51,115 nucleotides of DNA from an uncultured Actinomycetes bacterium (lineage in GTDB: Bacteria > Actinomycetota > Geothermincolia > Geothermincolales > RBG-13-55-18), in NCBI GenBank assembly GCA_937128055.1, contig CAKZMC010000018.1, positions 1 to 51,115 on the forward strand. Reading direction: 5' to 3'. Shown piece after piece: positions 23,953 through 32,873 of this stretch (position 1 is the first letter of the stretch; each line of letters begins with the position of its first letter). Under the pieces are notes generated by a model. It saw only the letters and a list, made by a program, of their open reading frames with translations. It searched no databases and had not been told where the DNA came from. A program made the position numbers and the translations under genes.

Positions 23953-24858
23953 CTAACCTCCGCCCTTCTTGCTCTCCTTGCCGCTCTCCTTCTCGCTGTC
24001 CTTCTTGCCGCGCTGTTTCATCGCCTGCTTGCTCACCTGCTCGCCGTCCCCGCCTTGGCCGGAAGGTCCTTTGCCGCTCCTGCCGCCTTTTCCGGCAGCT
24101 TTCATGGGGCTGCCCTTCTTGGCAGCTCCTTCCGCAGCGCTGGCCTTGTGGGTCAGGCCGATCTTCTCCTCCACCATTTTCAACTCCGCGTCGGCGCGGC
24201 GCATCTTCTTCTCCGCCGTCTCCAGTTCCCTGTGGGTCTTCTCCAGCCTTTCCTCGAGCCTGCGGATAAGCTCGTCCAGGGCGTCGATGCGGTCCATCAC
24301 CGGGTCGGGAATGGCTTCGTGGTGGAGATCGATCACCGGCTCGCCCTCGCGCATCACCACTTTCCCGGGAACGCCCACAACCGTGCAGCGCGGGGGCACG
24401 TCGCGGATGACCACGGCGCCCGCGCCCACCTTGGAATCGTCCCCTATGGTGATGGGTCCCAGTACCTTGGCTCCCGCCGCGATGACCACGTTCCTGCCCA
24501 CGGTGGGATGGCGTTTCCCTTTTTCCTTGCCCGTCCCTCCCAGGGTCACGCCCTGATAGAGCGTGACGTTGTCGCCGATCTCCGCCGTCTCCCCGATGAC
24601 CACGCCCATGCCATGGTCGATGAAAACGCCCTTGCCGATCCTGGCGCCCGGGTGGATCTCTATCCCCGTAAGCCAGCGGTTGAGATGCGAGATGAGGCGG
24701 GGGAGGACCGGGACTCTCCGCTTCCACAGGCGGTGAGCGACGCGGTGCATCCAGAGGGCGTGCAAGCCCGGATAGGCGAGGAGTATCTCCAGGATGTTGC
24801 GGGCCGCCGGGTCCCTGTCCCGCGCCGCCTGGATGTCATCCTTCAAGCTCTCGAACAT
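23953..24858 (-). CDS. cysE: Serine O-acetyltransferase with coiled-coil and Lys/Gly-rich tail
   Basis: This 301-residue protein is an EpsC-type serine acetyltransferase in residues 1-170, with left-handed beta-helix hexapeptides ([55 protein letters not shown]). The acetyl-CoA and serine site residues DH and KRHPT are present. It makes O-acetylserine for cysteine synthesis. The tail is unusual: residues about 185-234 form a charged heptad-like coiled coil ([13 protein letters not shown]...), followed by a low-complexity Lys/Gly/Ser-rich stretch (235-301). Standard CysE normally ends with a short tail that docks on cysteine synthase. Here that tail is replaced or buried. Confidence 0.9.
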   Translation of the reverse strand: MFESLKDDIQAARDRDPAARNILEILLAYPGLHALWMHRVAHRLWKRRVPVLPRLISHLNRWLTGIEIHPGARIGKGVFIDHGMGVVIGETAEIGDNVTLYQGVTLGGTGKEKGKRHPTVGRNVVIAAGAKVLGPITIGDDSKVGAGAVVIRDVPPRCTVVGVPGKVVMREGEPVIDLHHEAIPDPVMDRIDALDELIRRLEERLEKTHRELETAEKKMRRADAELKMVEEKIGLTHKASAAEGAAKKGSPMKAAGKGGRSGKGPSGQGGDGEQVSKQAMKQRGKKDSEKESGKESKKGGG

Positions 24859-24889
24859 GCCTTTGCCTCCTCCGCTCCGTACAGGGTAA

Positions 24890-24918
24890 ATTATAAAGAA
24901 CGCGGGCGGAACTTATAA
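24890..24918 (-). promoter_or_regulatory. Candidate promoter of the cysE-cysS-rlmB-yacP operon
   Basis: On the minus strand TATAAT (complement of 24890-24895) lies 32 bp before cysE, with TTATAA at 17-bp spacing as a weak -35. Confidence 0.45.
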
Positions 24919-24941
24919 GGGGAGCCGTCATGAACGCCCCG

Positions 24942-26411
24942 CTAGCGGCCACCGCCTTCGCCCAGCGCCCCCCGCAGCCGCCGGAGACATTCCCCCTTGC
25001 CCAGGACGTATAGGAGGTAGTGAAGGGCGGGGCCGTGATCCATCCCGGTGAGCGCAACCCGCAGGGGCATGAGCACCTCCCTGGGCTTCAAGTCCCGGTC
25101 CACAAAGGCGCCCTTGAGCCTTGCCACCACCTCCTGGGCTTCCTCGAGGTCCCGTACCTCGCCCGCCTCCAGGATGTCCAGAGCCTTCCCCAAGGCCCTT
25201 GCGGCCACCTCCCCGTGCAGCCATTCTGAAACGCGCTTATCCGGAACCGCCGCCTCGCCGTAGGGAGCGAGGAAGCGGGGGAGATCCCCCAGGGTGGTAA
25301 GATTATCCAGCACGGATTCTACCATCACCGGAAAAAGAGGGTGGCGTGACCAGGAGCCGGCGAATTCCCTTGCCGCCTCCACGACCTCCTCCCGTGAGAG
25401 GCGGCGGATATGCTTCCCGTTCAGCCAGTCCAGCCGCTCCCGGTCGAAGACGGCGGGGCTGGAAGAGAGGTCGCCGACGTCGAACATGAGCACCAGTTCC
25501 CCCAGGTCGAGGACTTCCTTGCCCTGCGGTGGCGACCAGGAAAGCAGCGCAAGGTAATTCGCCAGCGCCTGGGGAAGGTAGCCCATCTCCCGGTACTCGC
25601 GCACTGAGGTGGCGCCGTGCCGCTTGCTCATCTTAGAGCCGTCCGGCCCCAGGAGCAGGGAATGGTGCAGGTACATGGGAGCGGGGTAGCCAAGCGCGGC
25701 GAAGAGCAGCAGGTGCCGGGCAGTGTTGGTGAGATGGTCCTCGCCGCGTATGACATGGGTGATGCCCATGGCGGCGTCGTCCACCACCACCGAGAAGTTG
25801 AAACCGGCGCGACCGTCGGAGCGCAGGATGATGAAATCGCCGAAGGAGCCCGCGGGAAAGCGCACGAAACCGTGCAGGAGGTCCTGGAAGACGATCTCCT
25901 TCTCGGTCACCCGGAAGCGCAGGGCGGGTCTTTCGCCCGCCGCCTCGCGCCTCCTCACTTCCCCCGCGGGAAGGTCGCGGCAGGCCCCGTCGTAGAGGGG
26001 GGCGCGCCCCTCCGCCAGGGCCCTGCGCTTCTTGTCCTCCAGCTCCTGCGGGGAACAGAAACACGGGTACGCCAGCCCCTTTTCCGCCAGCAAGCGCGCA
26101 TGCTCGCGGTAAATCTCCCCGCGCTCGCTCTGGCGGTAGGGTGCGTGCGGCCCGCCCACGTCGGGACCCTCGTCCCAGTCCAGACCCAGCCAGCGCAGGT
26201 CCTGGAGTATGGCTTCCTCCCACTCCCGCCGGGAACGCTCCGGGTCCGTATCCTCGATGCGCAGGACCATACCTCCCCCTTGTCCGCGCGCGAAAAGCCA
26301 GTTGAAGAGCGCCGTTCGCGCCGATCCCAGGTGCAGGTGGCCCGTGGGTGAGGGAGCGAACCTCACCCTTAACGGCACGGCCGCCCCGTCCGTATTGCTG
26401 TCAGCATCCAT
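24942..26411 (-). CDS. gltX: Glutamyl-tRNA synthetase
   Basis: This 489-residue class I synthetase has the HIGH motif in FAPSPTGHLHLGSARTALFNWLF and the KMSKS loop as KMSKRHG. A zinc-type insert is present (PCFCSPQELEDKK). The C-terminal anticodon domain is complete, with GMDHGPALHYLLYVLGKGE at the end. It could be discriminating or non-discriminating (also charging tRNA-Gln); the sequence read here does not decide. It lies 83 bp upstream of cysE on the same strand, in the classical gltX-cysE-cysS order. The intergenic DNA upstream holds a 46-bp direct repeat. Confidence 0.95.
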   Translation of the reverse strand: MDADSNTDGAAVPLRVRFAPSPTGHLHLGSARTALFNWLFARGQGGGMVLRIEDTDPERSRREWEEAILQDLRWLGLDWDEGPDVGGPHAPYRQSERGEIYREHARLLAEKGLAYPCFCSPQELEDKKRRALAEGRAPLYDGACRDLPAGEVRRREAAGERPALRFRVTEKEIVFQDLLHGFVRFPAGSFGDFIILRSDGRAGFNFSVVVDDAAMGITHVIRGEDHLTNTARHLLLFAALGYPAPMYLHHSLLLGPDGSKMSKRHGATSVREYREMGYLPQALANYLALLSWSPPQGKEVLDLGELVLMFDVGDLSSSPAVFDRERLDWLNGKHIRRLSREEVVEAAREFAGSWSRHPLFPVMVESVLDNLTTLGDLPRFLAPYGEAAVPDKRVSEWLHGEVAARALGKALDILEAGEVRDLEEAQEVVARLKGAFVDRDLKPREVLMPLRVALTGMDHGPALHYLLYVLGKGECLRRLRGALGEGGGR

Positions 26412-26800
26412 GAGGGCATCTTAACACACCAACCCTCTCCCATCCCTCTCGCGCACCGGCCCCGTTTTCCCCGTCCCGGCAAGCGCGTTGAAAGGCCCCG
26501 GCGAAAGGTGGGGCGAGCCGCCCCGCCACGCAAGGACCGCCTCAATGCAAGCCCGCGGTCCGCGCAGGCAGCTCGTTGCCGGAGAGTCAAGGGGTGGTGA
26601 CCGGGTGAGGCCAGGGGACGGATTGCGGGTCGAACGGTCCGCGCAGGCAGCTCGTCGCCGGAGCGTCAAGGAGTGGTGACGCGGGAAGCGGTGTTAACCG
26701 AGATCCCGCGCGAGCGCAGGCGCGCCGCGGCGTCCGATAGCTTCGTGTTTTACCCGCGCGAATCTCCCTGGTGGTTAACGCTGCCATGCCGCGAGGCCGG
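26412..26800. other. Intergenic region upstream of gltX with a direct repeat
   Basis: No gene is seen. A ttaagat just upstream of the gltX start is the only -10-like sequence. The main content is the 46-bp repeat pair. Confidence 0.5.
26556..26680. repeat. 46-bp direct repeat pair upstream of gltX
   Basis: Copies at 26556-26601 and 26635-26680 differ at only three positions; both begin cggtccgcgcaggcagctcg and end agtggtgac or gggtggtgac. They are offset by 79 bp. Confidence 0.85.
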
Positions 26801-27883
26801 TCACGGGGTGACGGGGGCGACCTCGATGAGGAGGTCTCCGTCGGGAGTGAATTCCCACTCCACCCTGCTCTCGATGTTGAAAGCCTTCTCGAAAAGCCCT
26901 TGGGCGAGGCCTATGCCCAGCAGGGGCAGGGCCACGTTGGCAATCTTCAGCTGCACGCCCTTCCTGCCCATGCGCAAATACTCCAGCAGACCCAGCCCCC
27001 GCACGGCCAGCTTCTCGCGCATGCCTTCCTCGGTGGTCACTTCCTCCACCGCGAAGAAACCGGATTTAACGAAGCGCCTCTGGGCTTCCACCACCACCTG
27101 GGGTATCATCTCCCCCAGCTCCTCTTCCAGCTCGTCGAATATGGGGTCGATCAAGGCGGGGCCCGTCATTACCATCCGCCTCCTGGTGAGCGCGCTCCTT
27201 ATGGAGCCGTTGGCAAGGTCCCACTTGAACTCCTGCAGCGCCAGCGGCGCTTCGCACCGCGGACATTTCTCCAGCCTGCAGTGGCCTTCCTTGCACTCGC
27301 GGTCCAGGGCCTTCCACAAGAGCCTGCTTTTCAACTCCCGGGGGTTCTCGGACTCATAAATGGTGATGCGGTAGACGCCGGGGGAGGTTTCCTCGTAGGA
27401 GATGCCGGGTTCCCTGCCCACGATGGCCTCGATGGCACCCGCGAAGTTGCCCACGGCCAGGGGAACGGAATAGGGCCTCTCGGCAAGCACGGTGATGTAG
27501 TCGTCCTTCGTGCCCTCGTACTTCACCTCCTCCAGGGTGAGTTTCCCGTAACCCATGGCCTTCCAGATAAGGAAGGTGGAGTCGAACACGAGCGTCAGGT
27601 CTATCTCGCGGTTCCTGATCATCGCCCGCAAATCCTCCGGCACCACGTACTTCATGTACTCCCGGCTGTACCTGCGCGAGGCATCGATAACCAGGTGGCC
27701 TATGGGGATGCCTATGATATCCTCAATGCCCTCAAAAAGGGGGTCGATGTTGCCGCATTCGAAAAACACCAGCCTCTGCCGCTCATCCCTGCGGGGGCGG
27801 ATTATCCCGTTTTCCAGCCACACGTGCTGGCTGCTGATAAACATGGGGGTCCCGCATTCGGGACAGGTATCTATCTCCGCCAT
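26801..27883 (-). CDS. Internally duplicated zinc-ribbon protein, paralogue 1 (uncharacterised)
   Basis: This 360-residue protein has no family I can name. It consists of two tandem copies of one unit, offset by 200 residues. Unit 1 has Cys7/Cys10 (CPECGTP), VWLENGIIR, NIDPLFEGIEDIIG and VIDASRRYSREY. Unit 2 has Cys207/Cys210 (CPRCEAP), KWDLANGSIR, LIDPIFDELEEELG and VVEAQRRFVKSGFF. Both units end in a hydrophobic helix and a two-strand segment (SPGVYRITI; DGDLLIEV). Cys197 and Cys202 may complete a second metal site. No signal peptide or membrane helix is clear. The N-terminal helix-strand pattern vaguely recalls V4R-type ligand domains; that is speculation. Start at 27883 has aggagg 11 nt upstream. 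A paralogue lies at 39425-40498. Confidence 0.8.
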   Translation of the reverse strand: MAEIDTCPECGTPMFISSQHVWLENGIIRPRRDERQRLVFFECGNIDPLFEGIEDIIGIPIGHLVIDASRRYSREYMKYVVPEDLRAMIRNREIDLTLVFDSTFLIWKAMGYGKLTLEEVKYEGTKDDYITVLAERPYSVPLAVGNFAGAIEAIVGREPGISYEETSPGVYRITIYESENPRELKSRLLWKALDRECKEGHCRLEKCPRCEAPLALQEFKWDLANGSIRSALTRRRMVMTGPALIDPIFDELEEELGEMIPQVVVEAQRRFVKSGFFAVEEVTTEEGMREKLAVRGLGLLEYLRMGRKGVQLKIANVALPLLGIGLAQGLFEKAFNIESRVEWEFTPDGDLLIEVAPVTP

Positions 27884-28377
27884 GCCTATATTCCTCCTGA
27901 ATGATTCCTCGTCATCTCGGGCACGCAAACTGAAGCTACGGATATGGGCGCGCACGCTCGTCCGTGATAAGATCCCTTCTCGGCACGGCGCGTCAACTCC
28001 CTTCCATGTGCTCCGCCCCCGAGATTCGCGAGGGATAACCATCGGCAAGCTAAATAATTATAGTGAGGGCAAATGAACATGACAAGGAAGGCAACACCTC
28101 GTTCGCCGCCTTTGGCCGCCTCCGCAATGCACCGACGCCGTCCCGTGGAAGGAAGCAACAGGTGCGCGAAAAGCGAGCGGATACCGGGATGTTCCCTGTG
28201 AAAAACGCCGGCTTCCCGCCCCTTCGCCCCTTGGCTGGCAGGCGAGAGAACCGGCCCCATCTCCAGCACGTACGGCATCACCCACCCGCGGGCAAGGCCT
28301 CGCATCCCGGATAGATCGAGGCCGTCCCGGCTGCCGGGGAGCGCGTGTTCGCCACGCGCGGTAAGCGATGCTGTGCC
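27884..28377. other. Intergenic region holding the paralogue 1 promoter
   Basis: No gene is supported. It contains a near-consensus minus-strand promoter (28057-28085), leaving a leader of about 170 nt. The rest, up to the phoU stop, has no feature I can name. Confidence 0.55.
28057..28085 (-). promoter_or_regulatory. Near-consensus sigma-A promoter of the zinc-ribbon gene
   Basis: On the minus strand TTGTCA (complement of 28080-28085), 17 bp, then TATAAT (complement of 28057-28062): 11 of 12 consensus bases. This separates the gene from the upstream pst-phoU operon. Confidence 0.75.
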
Positions 28378-29013
28378 TCAGCTCCCCTCCACCAGGAAAC
28401 GGACGTGCTCCCCGATGTCCACCGCGTGGTCCGCGATGCGCTCGAAGAACCGGGCGATCATTATGATGCGGATGGCCACCTCGATCTCCTCCTCGCGGCC
28501 GCGGTCAAACTCCTTGAAAAATCCCCGGTTGAGGCGGTCCACGGCGTCGTCCATGGCGTCGAGCTCGCACGCCATCTCCACGTTGCGTTCCTTGAAGCAC
28601 TCGATGGCCCGTTCCACCAGGCGTATGGCCTGCCTGGCCATCTCATCGATAGCATCGCGCATCCAGTCATGTATACGGTCAGTGGGGATGTTCTTCACCG
28701 CGACCGCGATGTCCTCGCAAAGGTCCGCCATGCGCTCGAACTTCTGCGCTATGCGCATGATGACGATGATCAGACGCAGGTCAACGGCCACGGGCGCCTG
28801 GCGGGCCAACAGCTCCAAGCCGCCTTCCTCCAGGCGGTTGCGGTAGTCGTCGAAGAGGTCGTCTCCCGCGATTATCTTCTCCGCCGCCGCAAGGTCGAGT
28901 TCGAGAAAGCAGCGCCTCGTCTTCTCGATGGTGAGAAGCAGGTCGCTCCCCATGCGCAGCGTCTCTGCGTACAGTTCGTCAAGATGCTCGTGAAAGTCCC
29001 TTCTCAGTTCCAA
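28378..29013 (-). CDS. phoU: Phosphate-signalling protein PhoU
   Basis: This 211-residue all-helical protein has two PhoU repeats. Each carries the metal-binding E/D-x-x-x-D motif: MRIAQKFERMADLCEDIA in the first half and IARFFERIADHAVDIGEHV in the second. PhoU lies between the Pst transporter and the PhoR kinase and shuts signalling down when phosphate is plentiful. It is the last gene of the pst operon, 242 bp after pstB. That gap contains a 25-bp tandem repeat at the pstB end. Confidence 0.95.
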   Translation of the reverse strand: MELRRDFHEHLDELYAETLRMGSDLLLTIEKTRRCFLELDLAAAEKIIAGDDLFDDYRNRLEEGGLELLARQAPVAVDLRLIIVIMRIAQKFERMADLCEDIAVAVKNIPTDRIHDWMRDAIDEMARQAIRLVERAIECFKERNVEMACELDAMDDAVDRLNRGFFKEFDRGREEEIEVAIRIIMIARFFERIADHAVDIGEHVRFLVEGS

Positions 29014-29225
29014 GGTTTCACCCTTCCTGCCGTCACGCGCCCCCAGGGGCTCTCGACCACTCTATGGCGGCAACGCGGATCGGCGCAGGTCAGTCCGGCC
29101 CCACCACGTGGTTGCCCGCCTTCCCTTTCCACCGACGCAGGGCCCAGCACGCGGCGCCGGCTCAGAACTCGCTCCCGCCGCCTCGAACGTTTCGCGGTTC
29201 GCTCCTTTCGTCAAACACAGGCGTC

Positions 29226-29275
29226 GTTTCCTATCCGAATCTACCCGTTAGTTTCCTATCCGAATCTCCCCGTTA
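29226..29275. repeat. 25-bp tandem duplication at the pstB 3' end
   Basis: Two adjacent units, 29226-29250 and 29251-29275, differ at one base; each begins gtttcctatccgaatct. The pstB stop codon lies in the second unit, and the first unit is an extra copy downstream of the gene. Confidence 0.85.
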
Positions 29276-30125
29276 TGTATCTCTCCGTCCTCTCGTCCGC
29301 GGGATTGGTGAAGATCATGCCCGTTTCCCCGTATTCTACCAGCCTCCCCGGATCCCCCTGCCCCTTGATCATGAAGAAGGCCGTGTAGTCGCTCACCCGG
29401 GCCGCCTGCTGCATGTTGTGGGTGACGATGACGATGGTGTAACTCTCCTTCAACTCCGCGAGCAGGTCCTCGATACGCTGCGTGGCAATGGGATCCAGGG
29501 CGGAGCACGGCTCGTCCAAGAGGACTACCTCGGGCTCCACCGCCAGCACGCGCGCTATGCATAGGCGCTGCTGCTGCCCGCCGGAGAGCGCCAGCGCCGG
29601 CTGGCGCAGCTTGTCCCTGACCTCTTCCCAGAGGGCGGCCCGCCTGAGACTCATCTCCACTATCCCGTCCAGGATATCCCTGTCCCTGATGCCGTAGAGG
29701 CGGGGGCCGAAGGCCACGTTCTCGTACACCGTCTTGGGGAACGGGTTGGGCTTCTGGAAGACCATCCCCACCTTGCGGCGCAGAGAGGTCACATCGTAGT
29801 CACGGTGATAGATATCGGCCCCGTCGAGTAAAGCCCTGCCCTCCACGCGGCACCCCTCCACCAGGTCGTTCATGCGGTTGAGGCAGCGCAGAAAGGAAGA
29901 CTTGCCGCAGCCGGAAGGGCCGATGACCGCGGTTATGCGGTGCTCCAGGATATCCAGGTCGATGTCCTCGAGTATCTTGTCCTTGCCGTAATAGAGGCAC
30001 AGCCCCTGGAGCCTGAACTTGACCCCGTGTCCTTCTTCATCCACGCCGGTCCCCGACTTCTGGGATCGCAGCCCGACACGCAGCAGCGGGCGTTCCTCTC
30101 CCTCCCTCGCCAGAACATGACTCAT
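29256..30125 (-). CDS. pstB: Phosphate ABC transporter ATP-binding protein PstB
   Basis: This 289-residue ATPase powers phosphate uptake through PstCA. It has Walker [11 protein letters not shown]-loop FQKPNPFP, signature [13 protein letters not shown], Walker [14 protein letters not shown] and switch His in [14 protein letters not shown]. The QKPNPFP and [19 protein letters not shown] blocks are typical of PstB. The N-terminus has about 35 residues more than usual before [21 protein letters not shown] in GHGVKFRL is an alternative start. It begins 24 bp after pstA. Confidence 0.95.
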   Translation of the reverse strand: MSHVLAREGEERPLLRVGLRSQKSGTGVDEEGHGVKFRLQGLCLYYGKDKILEDIDLDILEHRITAVIGPSGCGKSSFLRCLNRMNDLVEGCRVEGRALLDGADIYHRDYDVTSLRRKVGMVFQKPNPFPKTVYENVAFGPRLYGIRDRDILDGIVEMSLRRAALWEEVRDKLRQPALALSGGQQQRLCIARVLAVEPEVVLLDEPCSALDPIATQRIEDLLAELKESYTIVIVTHNMQQAARVSDYTAFFMIKGQGDPGRLVEYGETGMIFTNPADERTERYITGRFG

Positions 30126-30149
30126 GCAACATCATTCCTTTTCCACGCC

Positions 30150-31070
30150 TCAGGCACTATATCCCATCTTTCTCCTCAAGAAGGCCGCGAGCATCCTGGC
30201 CGCCATGTTGAGTGCCAGTACTGAGAGGAGGAGAAAAGCGGCTTCGCCGCTCGCCACCCTGAACCAGTCCGGCACCAGCGCCCCCTCGGTGTACATATGC
30301 CAGATATTGGCAGCCATGGGCGCCGCCGGCGCGAAAGGAGACCAGGGGACCTTGCGCACGAAGAGCCCCACGGTGTAGATGACCGCCGCGCTCTCCCCTA
30401 CGATCCTCCCCACGGTCAGCACGGCACCGGTGGTGATCCCGGGCTGCGCTACCGGTAGCACCACCTTCTTCACCATCTCCCAGCGGGTGCATCCCATGGA
30501 GAGAGCGGCCTCGCGGTAAGACTGCGGCACCGCACGTATAGCCTCCTCCGAGGCGCGTGCAACGGTTGGGAGGTTGAGCAGGGTTAGGGTTAGTGCGCCC
30601 GCCAGTAGGGAATAACCCAAACCCAGGTAGATGACGAAGACCACCATGCCGAAGACGCCGAAGACCACCGAGGGGACCGCGGAAAGGGAATCGGCGCCGA
30701 AGCGCACCAGCCGGGCAAGGCGCCCCGCGCGCGCGAACTCGGCCATGTAGACGGCCGCCCCTACCCCCAGGGGTATGACCAGTGCCAGGGTGAGCACGGA
30801 CAGATAGACGGACGAAACCACCATGGGCCAGATCCCGCCGCCCTCTCGCATGGCCTGTGGCTTCCCGAATACAAAGGAGGGCGAGAGGGCCGTTCCCAGA
30901 CCGTTCCACAGGATGGCCCCGATGATGAAGAGCAAGATCGCCAGCGCCGCCAGCGCCGCCGACCAGATGGAAACGGTGGCTGCGCGGTCGGCCCCCATGC
31001 GCCACCTCAACGGTTTTCCGCCGCCCGCTTCCCGGACGGCTACCGTAAGACCTCTCCCGTACGACGCCAA
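30150..31070 (-). CDS. pstA: Phosphate ABC transporter permease PstA
   Basis: This 306-residue inner-membrane permease has six hydrophobic helices. The cytoplasmic EAA-type loop is EEAIRAVPQSYREAALSMGCTRWEMVKKVVLPVAQPGI, which contacts PstB. GGIWPMVVSSVYLSVLTLALVIPLGVGAAVYMAEFA is typical of PstA. It pairs with PstC as the channel. The start is TTG at 31070 with ggaagtggtg upstream, 14 bp after the pstC stop. Confidence 0.93.
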   Translation of the reverse strand: MASYGRGLTVAVREAGGGKPLRWRMGADRAATVSIWSAALAALAILLFIIGAILWNGLGTALSPSFVFGKPQAMREGGGIWPMVVSSVYLSVLTLALVIPLGVGAAVYMAEFARAGRLARLVRFGADSLSAVPSVVFGVFGMVVFVIYLGLGYSLLAGALTLTLLNLPTVARASEEAIRAVPQSYREAALSMGCTRWEMVKKVVLPVAQPGITTGAVLTVGRIVGESAAVIYTVGLFVRKVPWSPFAPAAPMAANIWHMYTEGALVPDWFRVASGEAAFLLLSVLALNMAARMLAAFLRRKMGYSA

Positions 31071-31084
31071 TACACCACTTCCTT

Positions 31085-31978
31085 TTAAGCGTGAACCGAC
31101 CCCTCGGGCATGCGGCTACCGGACACCCGCCGCACCAGCAGCACCATGGCCATGGCCAGCAGCAGCAGCACCAGACTCATGGCGAAGAGCGAGGACCTCT
31201 GCACCCCCGTGGACTCGCCCATCTCCACGAGTATCTTGGTGGTCAGCGTGTGGGTGGGCGAGGTGAGGGAGGTGGGGAACACGGATGCGGGCCCTATCAC
31301 CATGGCCACCGCCATGGTCTCCCCTATGGCCCTCCCCGCGCCCAGGATGACCGCCGCCAGTATCCCCGGGCGCGCCGCCGGCAACAGCACCCTGCGGATG
31401 GTCTGCCAGCGGGTGGCGCCCATGGAATATGCGGCCTGCAGGTAGGAGTCCGGAACCGCTTCTATGGCGTCTCTGGAGATGGCGGCGATGGTGGGTAGCG
31501 CCATCACCGCGAGAATGATGGACGCGGCCAGTATGCCGCTTCCGGAACCGCCGCCCACCTTCCTTATCCACGGCACCAGTATGGTGAAGCCCAGCCAGCC
31601 GAGGACGATGGAGGGCACCCCTGCCAGCAGTTCCACCACGCGTCCGAAGAGCGGCCGGGAACGCCGGGGAGCCATCTGGGTGAGGAAGAGGGCTAAGCCC
31701 AGGGCTAGGGGGGTGCCCAGTAGAAGCCCCCCGGCGGTGGTCGTGACTGTCCCGGTGAGGAAGACCAGCATGCCATAGCGGCCGCTCCCCGGATCCCAGG
31801 TCGAGCCGAAGAGGTTGGCGGGACCGGCCTCGGTGAAGGCGGGGAGGGACTCCTTGGCGATGAAGAAGATGACCAGGGCTAACCCGAACACCATCACCAG
31901 GGCCATGACCAGGAGCGCCTTTCTTACCAGCCATTCCTTTCCTATGGGCGCCATCCCATCCCCGCCTTTCACCGGCAT
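31085..31978 (-). CDS. pstC: Phosphate ABC transporter permease PstC
   Basis: This protein of about 297 residues is the second permease of the phosphate transporter. It has six helices, the extracytoplasmic loop LFGSTWDPGSGRYGMLVFLTGT typical of PstC, and the EAA loop RDAIEAVPDSYLQAAYSMGATRWQTIRRVLLPAARPGI. The start is uncertain: ATG 31978 follows aaggg by 4 nt, while ATG 31954 gives a shorter cytoplasmic N-terminus and is also preceded by purines. It begins 31 bp after pstS. Confidence 0.93.
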   Translation of the reverse strand: MPVKGGDGMAPIGKEWLVRKALLVMALVMVFGLALVIFFIAKESLPAFTEAGPANLFGSTWDPGSGRYGMLVFLTGTVTTTAGGLLLGTPLALGLALFLTQMAPRRSRPLFGRVVELLAGVPSIVLGWLGFTILVPWIRKVGGGSGSGILAASIILAVMALPTIAAISRDAIEAVPDSYLQAAYSMGATRWQTIRRVLLPAARPGILAAVILGAGRAIGETMAVAMVIGPASVFPTSLTSPTHTLTTKILVEMGESTGVQRSSLFAMSLVLLLLAMAMVLLVRRVSGSRMPEGSVHA

Positions 31979-32009
31979 CAACCCTTGAAGAGCTCCAGCT
32001 CGCCCGACA

Positions 32010-32873
32010 TCAAACCTGGGTCATGGGAATGTATTCCTTGGCCACCACCTCGTCCTGGAAGCGGTCGGAGAGCACGAAATCGATGAAGGCCTCCGCCAGG
32101 CCGGATGCCTCTCCCTTGGTGAACATGTGAAGGTAACGGGAGAGGGGGTAGCTCTTGTTCACGGCATTCTCCTTGCTGGCCTCCACCCCGTTGTACTTGA
32201 CCGCCTTCACCGAGGAATCGAGGTAGCCGAGGGATATGTAGCCTATGGAGTAGGGGGTGGAGGAAACGGTCTGGCGCACGATGCCGTTGCTGTTGCACTC
32301 GATGGCGCCGGCCACCGGCTTCTCCTTCTGCAAGGCCTTTTCGTCGAACATCTCGCGGGTGCCCGAAGCCTCGTCGCGCACCACCACGACGATGGCCTTG
32401 TCGGGGCCTCCCATTTCTTTCCAGTTCCTCACCTTGCCCGTGAAGATGTCGAAAACCTGGTCCTTGGTCAGGTTCTCCACGGGCACTTCCTTGTGCACGA
32501 TGACCGCGATGACGTCCAGCGCTATCCTGTGGTCCACGAGCCCCAAGCCCTTCTCGTCGTCCTTCAGGTCTCGCGAGGTGTTGCCTATGTCCACCACCCC
32601 TTCGGCGACGTTGGAGATGCCCACGCTGGAACCGCCGCCCTGCACGTTCACCGTGACCTCCGGGTTCTCGTCCATGAACATCTCGGCGGCCTCCTGGGCC
32701 AGGGGCAGCACGGTGGTGGAGCCGGAGAGGTTGAGGGTCCCGGAGAGCCTGGGCTTCTCCCCCCCGACATCGCTTTGGCCTCCCCCTCCGCCGCCGCAAC
32801 CCGTCGCGGCCAGCGCCATCGTCAGCGCCAGCAGCGTCACGACCGCGATGGACATGTTCTTTCTCGACGTCAT
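32010..32873 (-). CDS. pstS: Phosphate-binding lipoprotein PstS
   Basis: This 287-residue extracytoplasmic lipoprotein captures phosphate for PstCAB. A signal peptide ends in the lipobox LAATGC with Cys26, followed by a Gly-rich linker. The binding fold begins with LNLSGSTTVLPLAQ (phosphate loop), then VQGGGSSVGISNV, GNTSRDL and RDEASGTREMF, all typical of PstS. It is the first gene of the pst operon. The upstream region has an array of four Pho-box-like hexamers. Confidence 0.95.
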   Translation of the reverse strand: MTSRKNMSIAVVTLLALTMALAATGCGGGGGGQSDVGGEKPRLSGTLNLSGSTTVLPLAQEAAEMFMDENPEVTVNVQGGGSSVGISNVAEGVVDIGNTSRDLKDDEKGLGLVDHRIALDVIAVIVHKEVPVENLTKDQVFDIFTGKVRNWKEMGGPDKAIVVVVRDEASGTREMFDEKALQKEKPVAGAIECNSNGIVRQTVSSTPYSIGYISLGYLDSSVKAVKYNGVEASKENAVNKSYPLSRYLHMFTKGEASGLAEAFIDFVLSDRFQDEVVAKEYIPMTQV

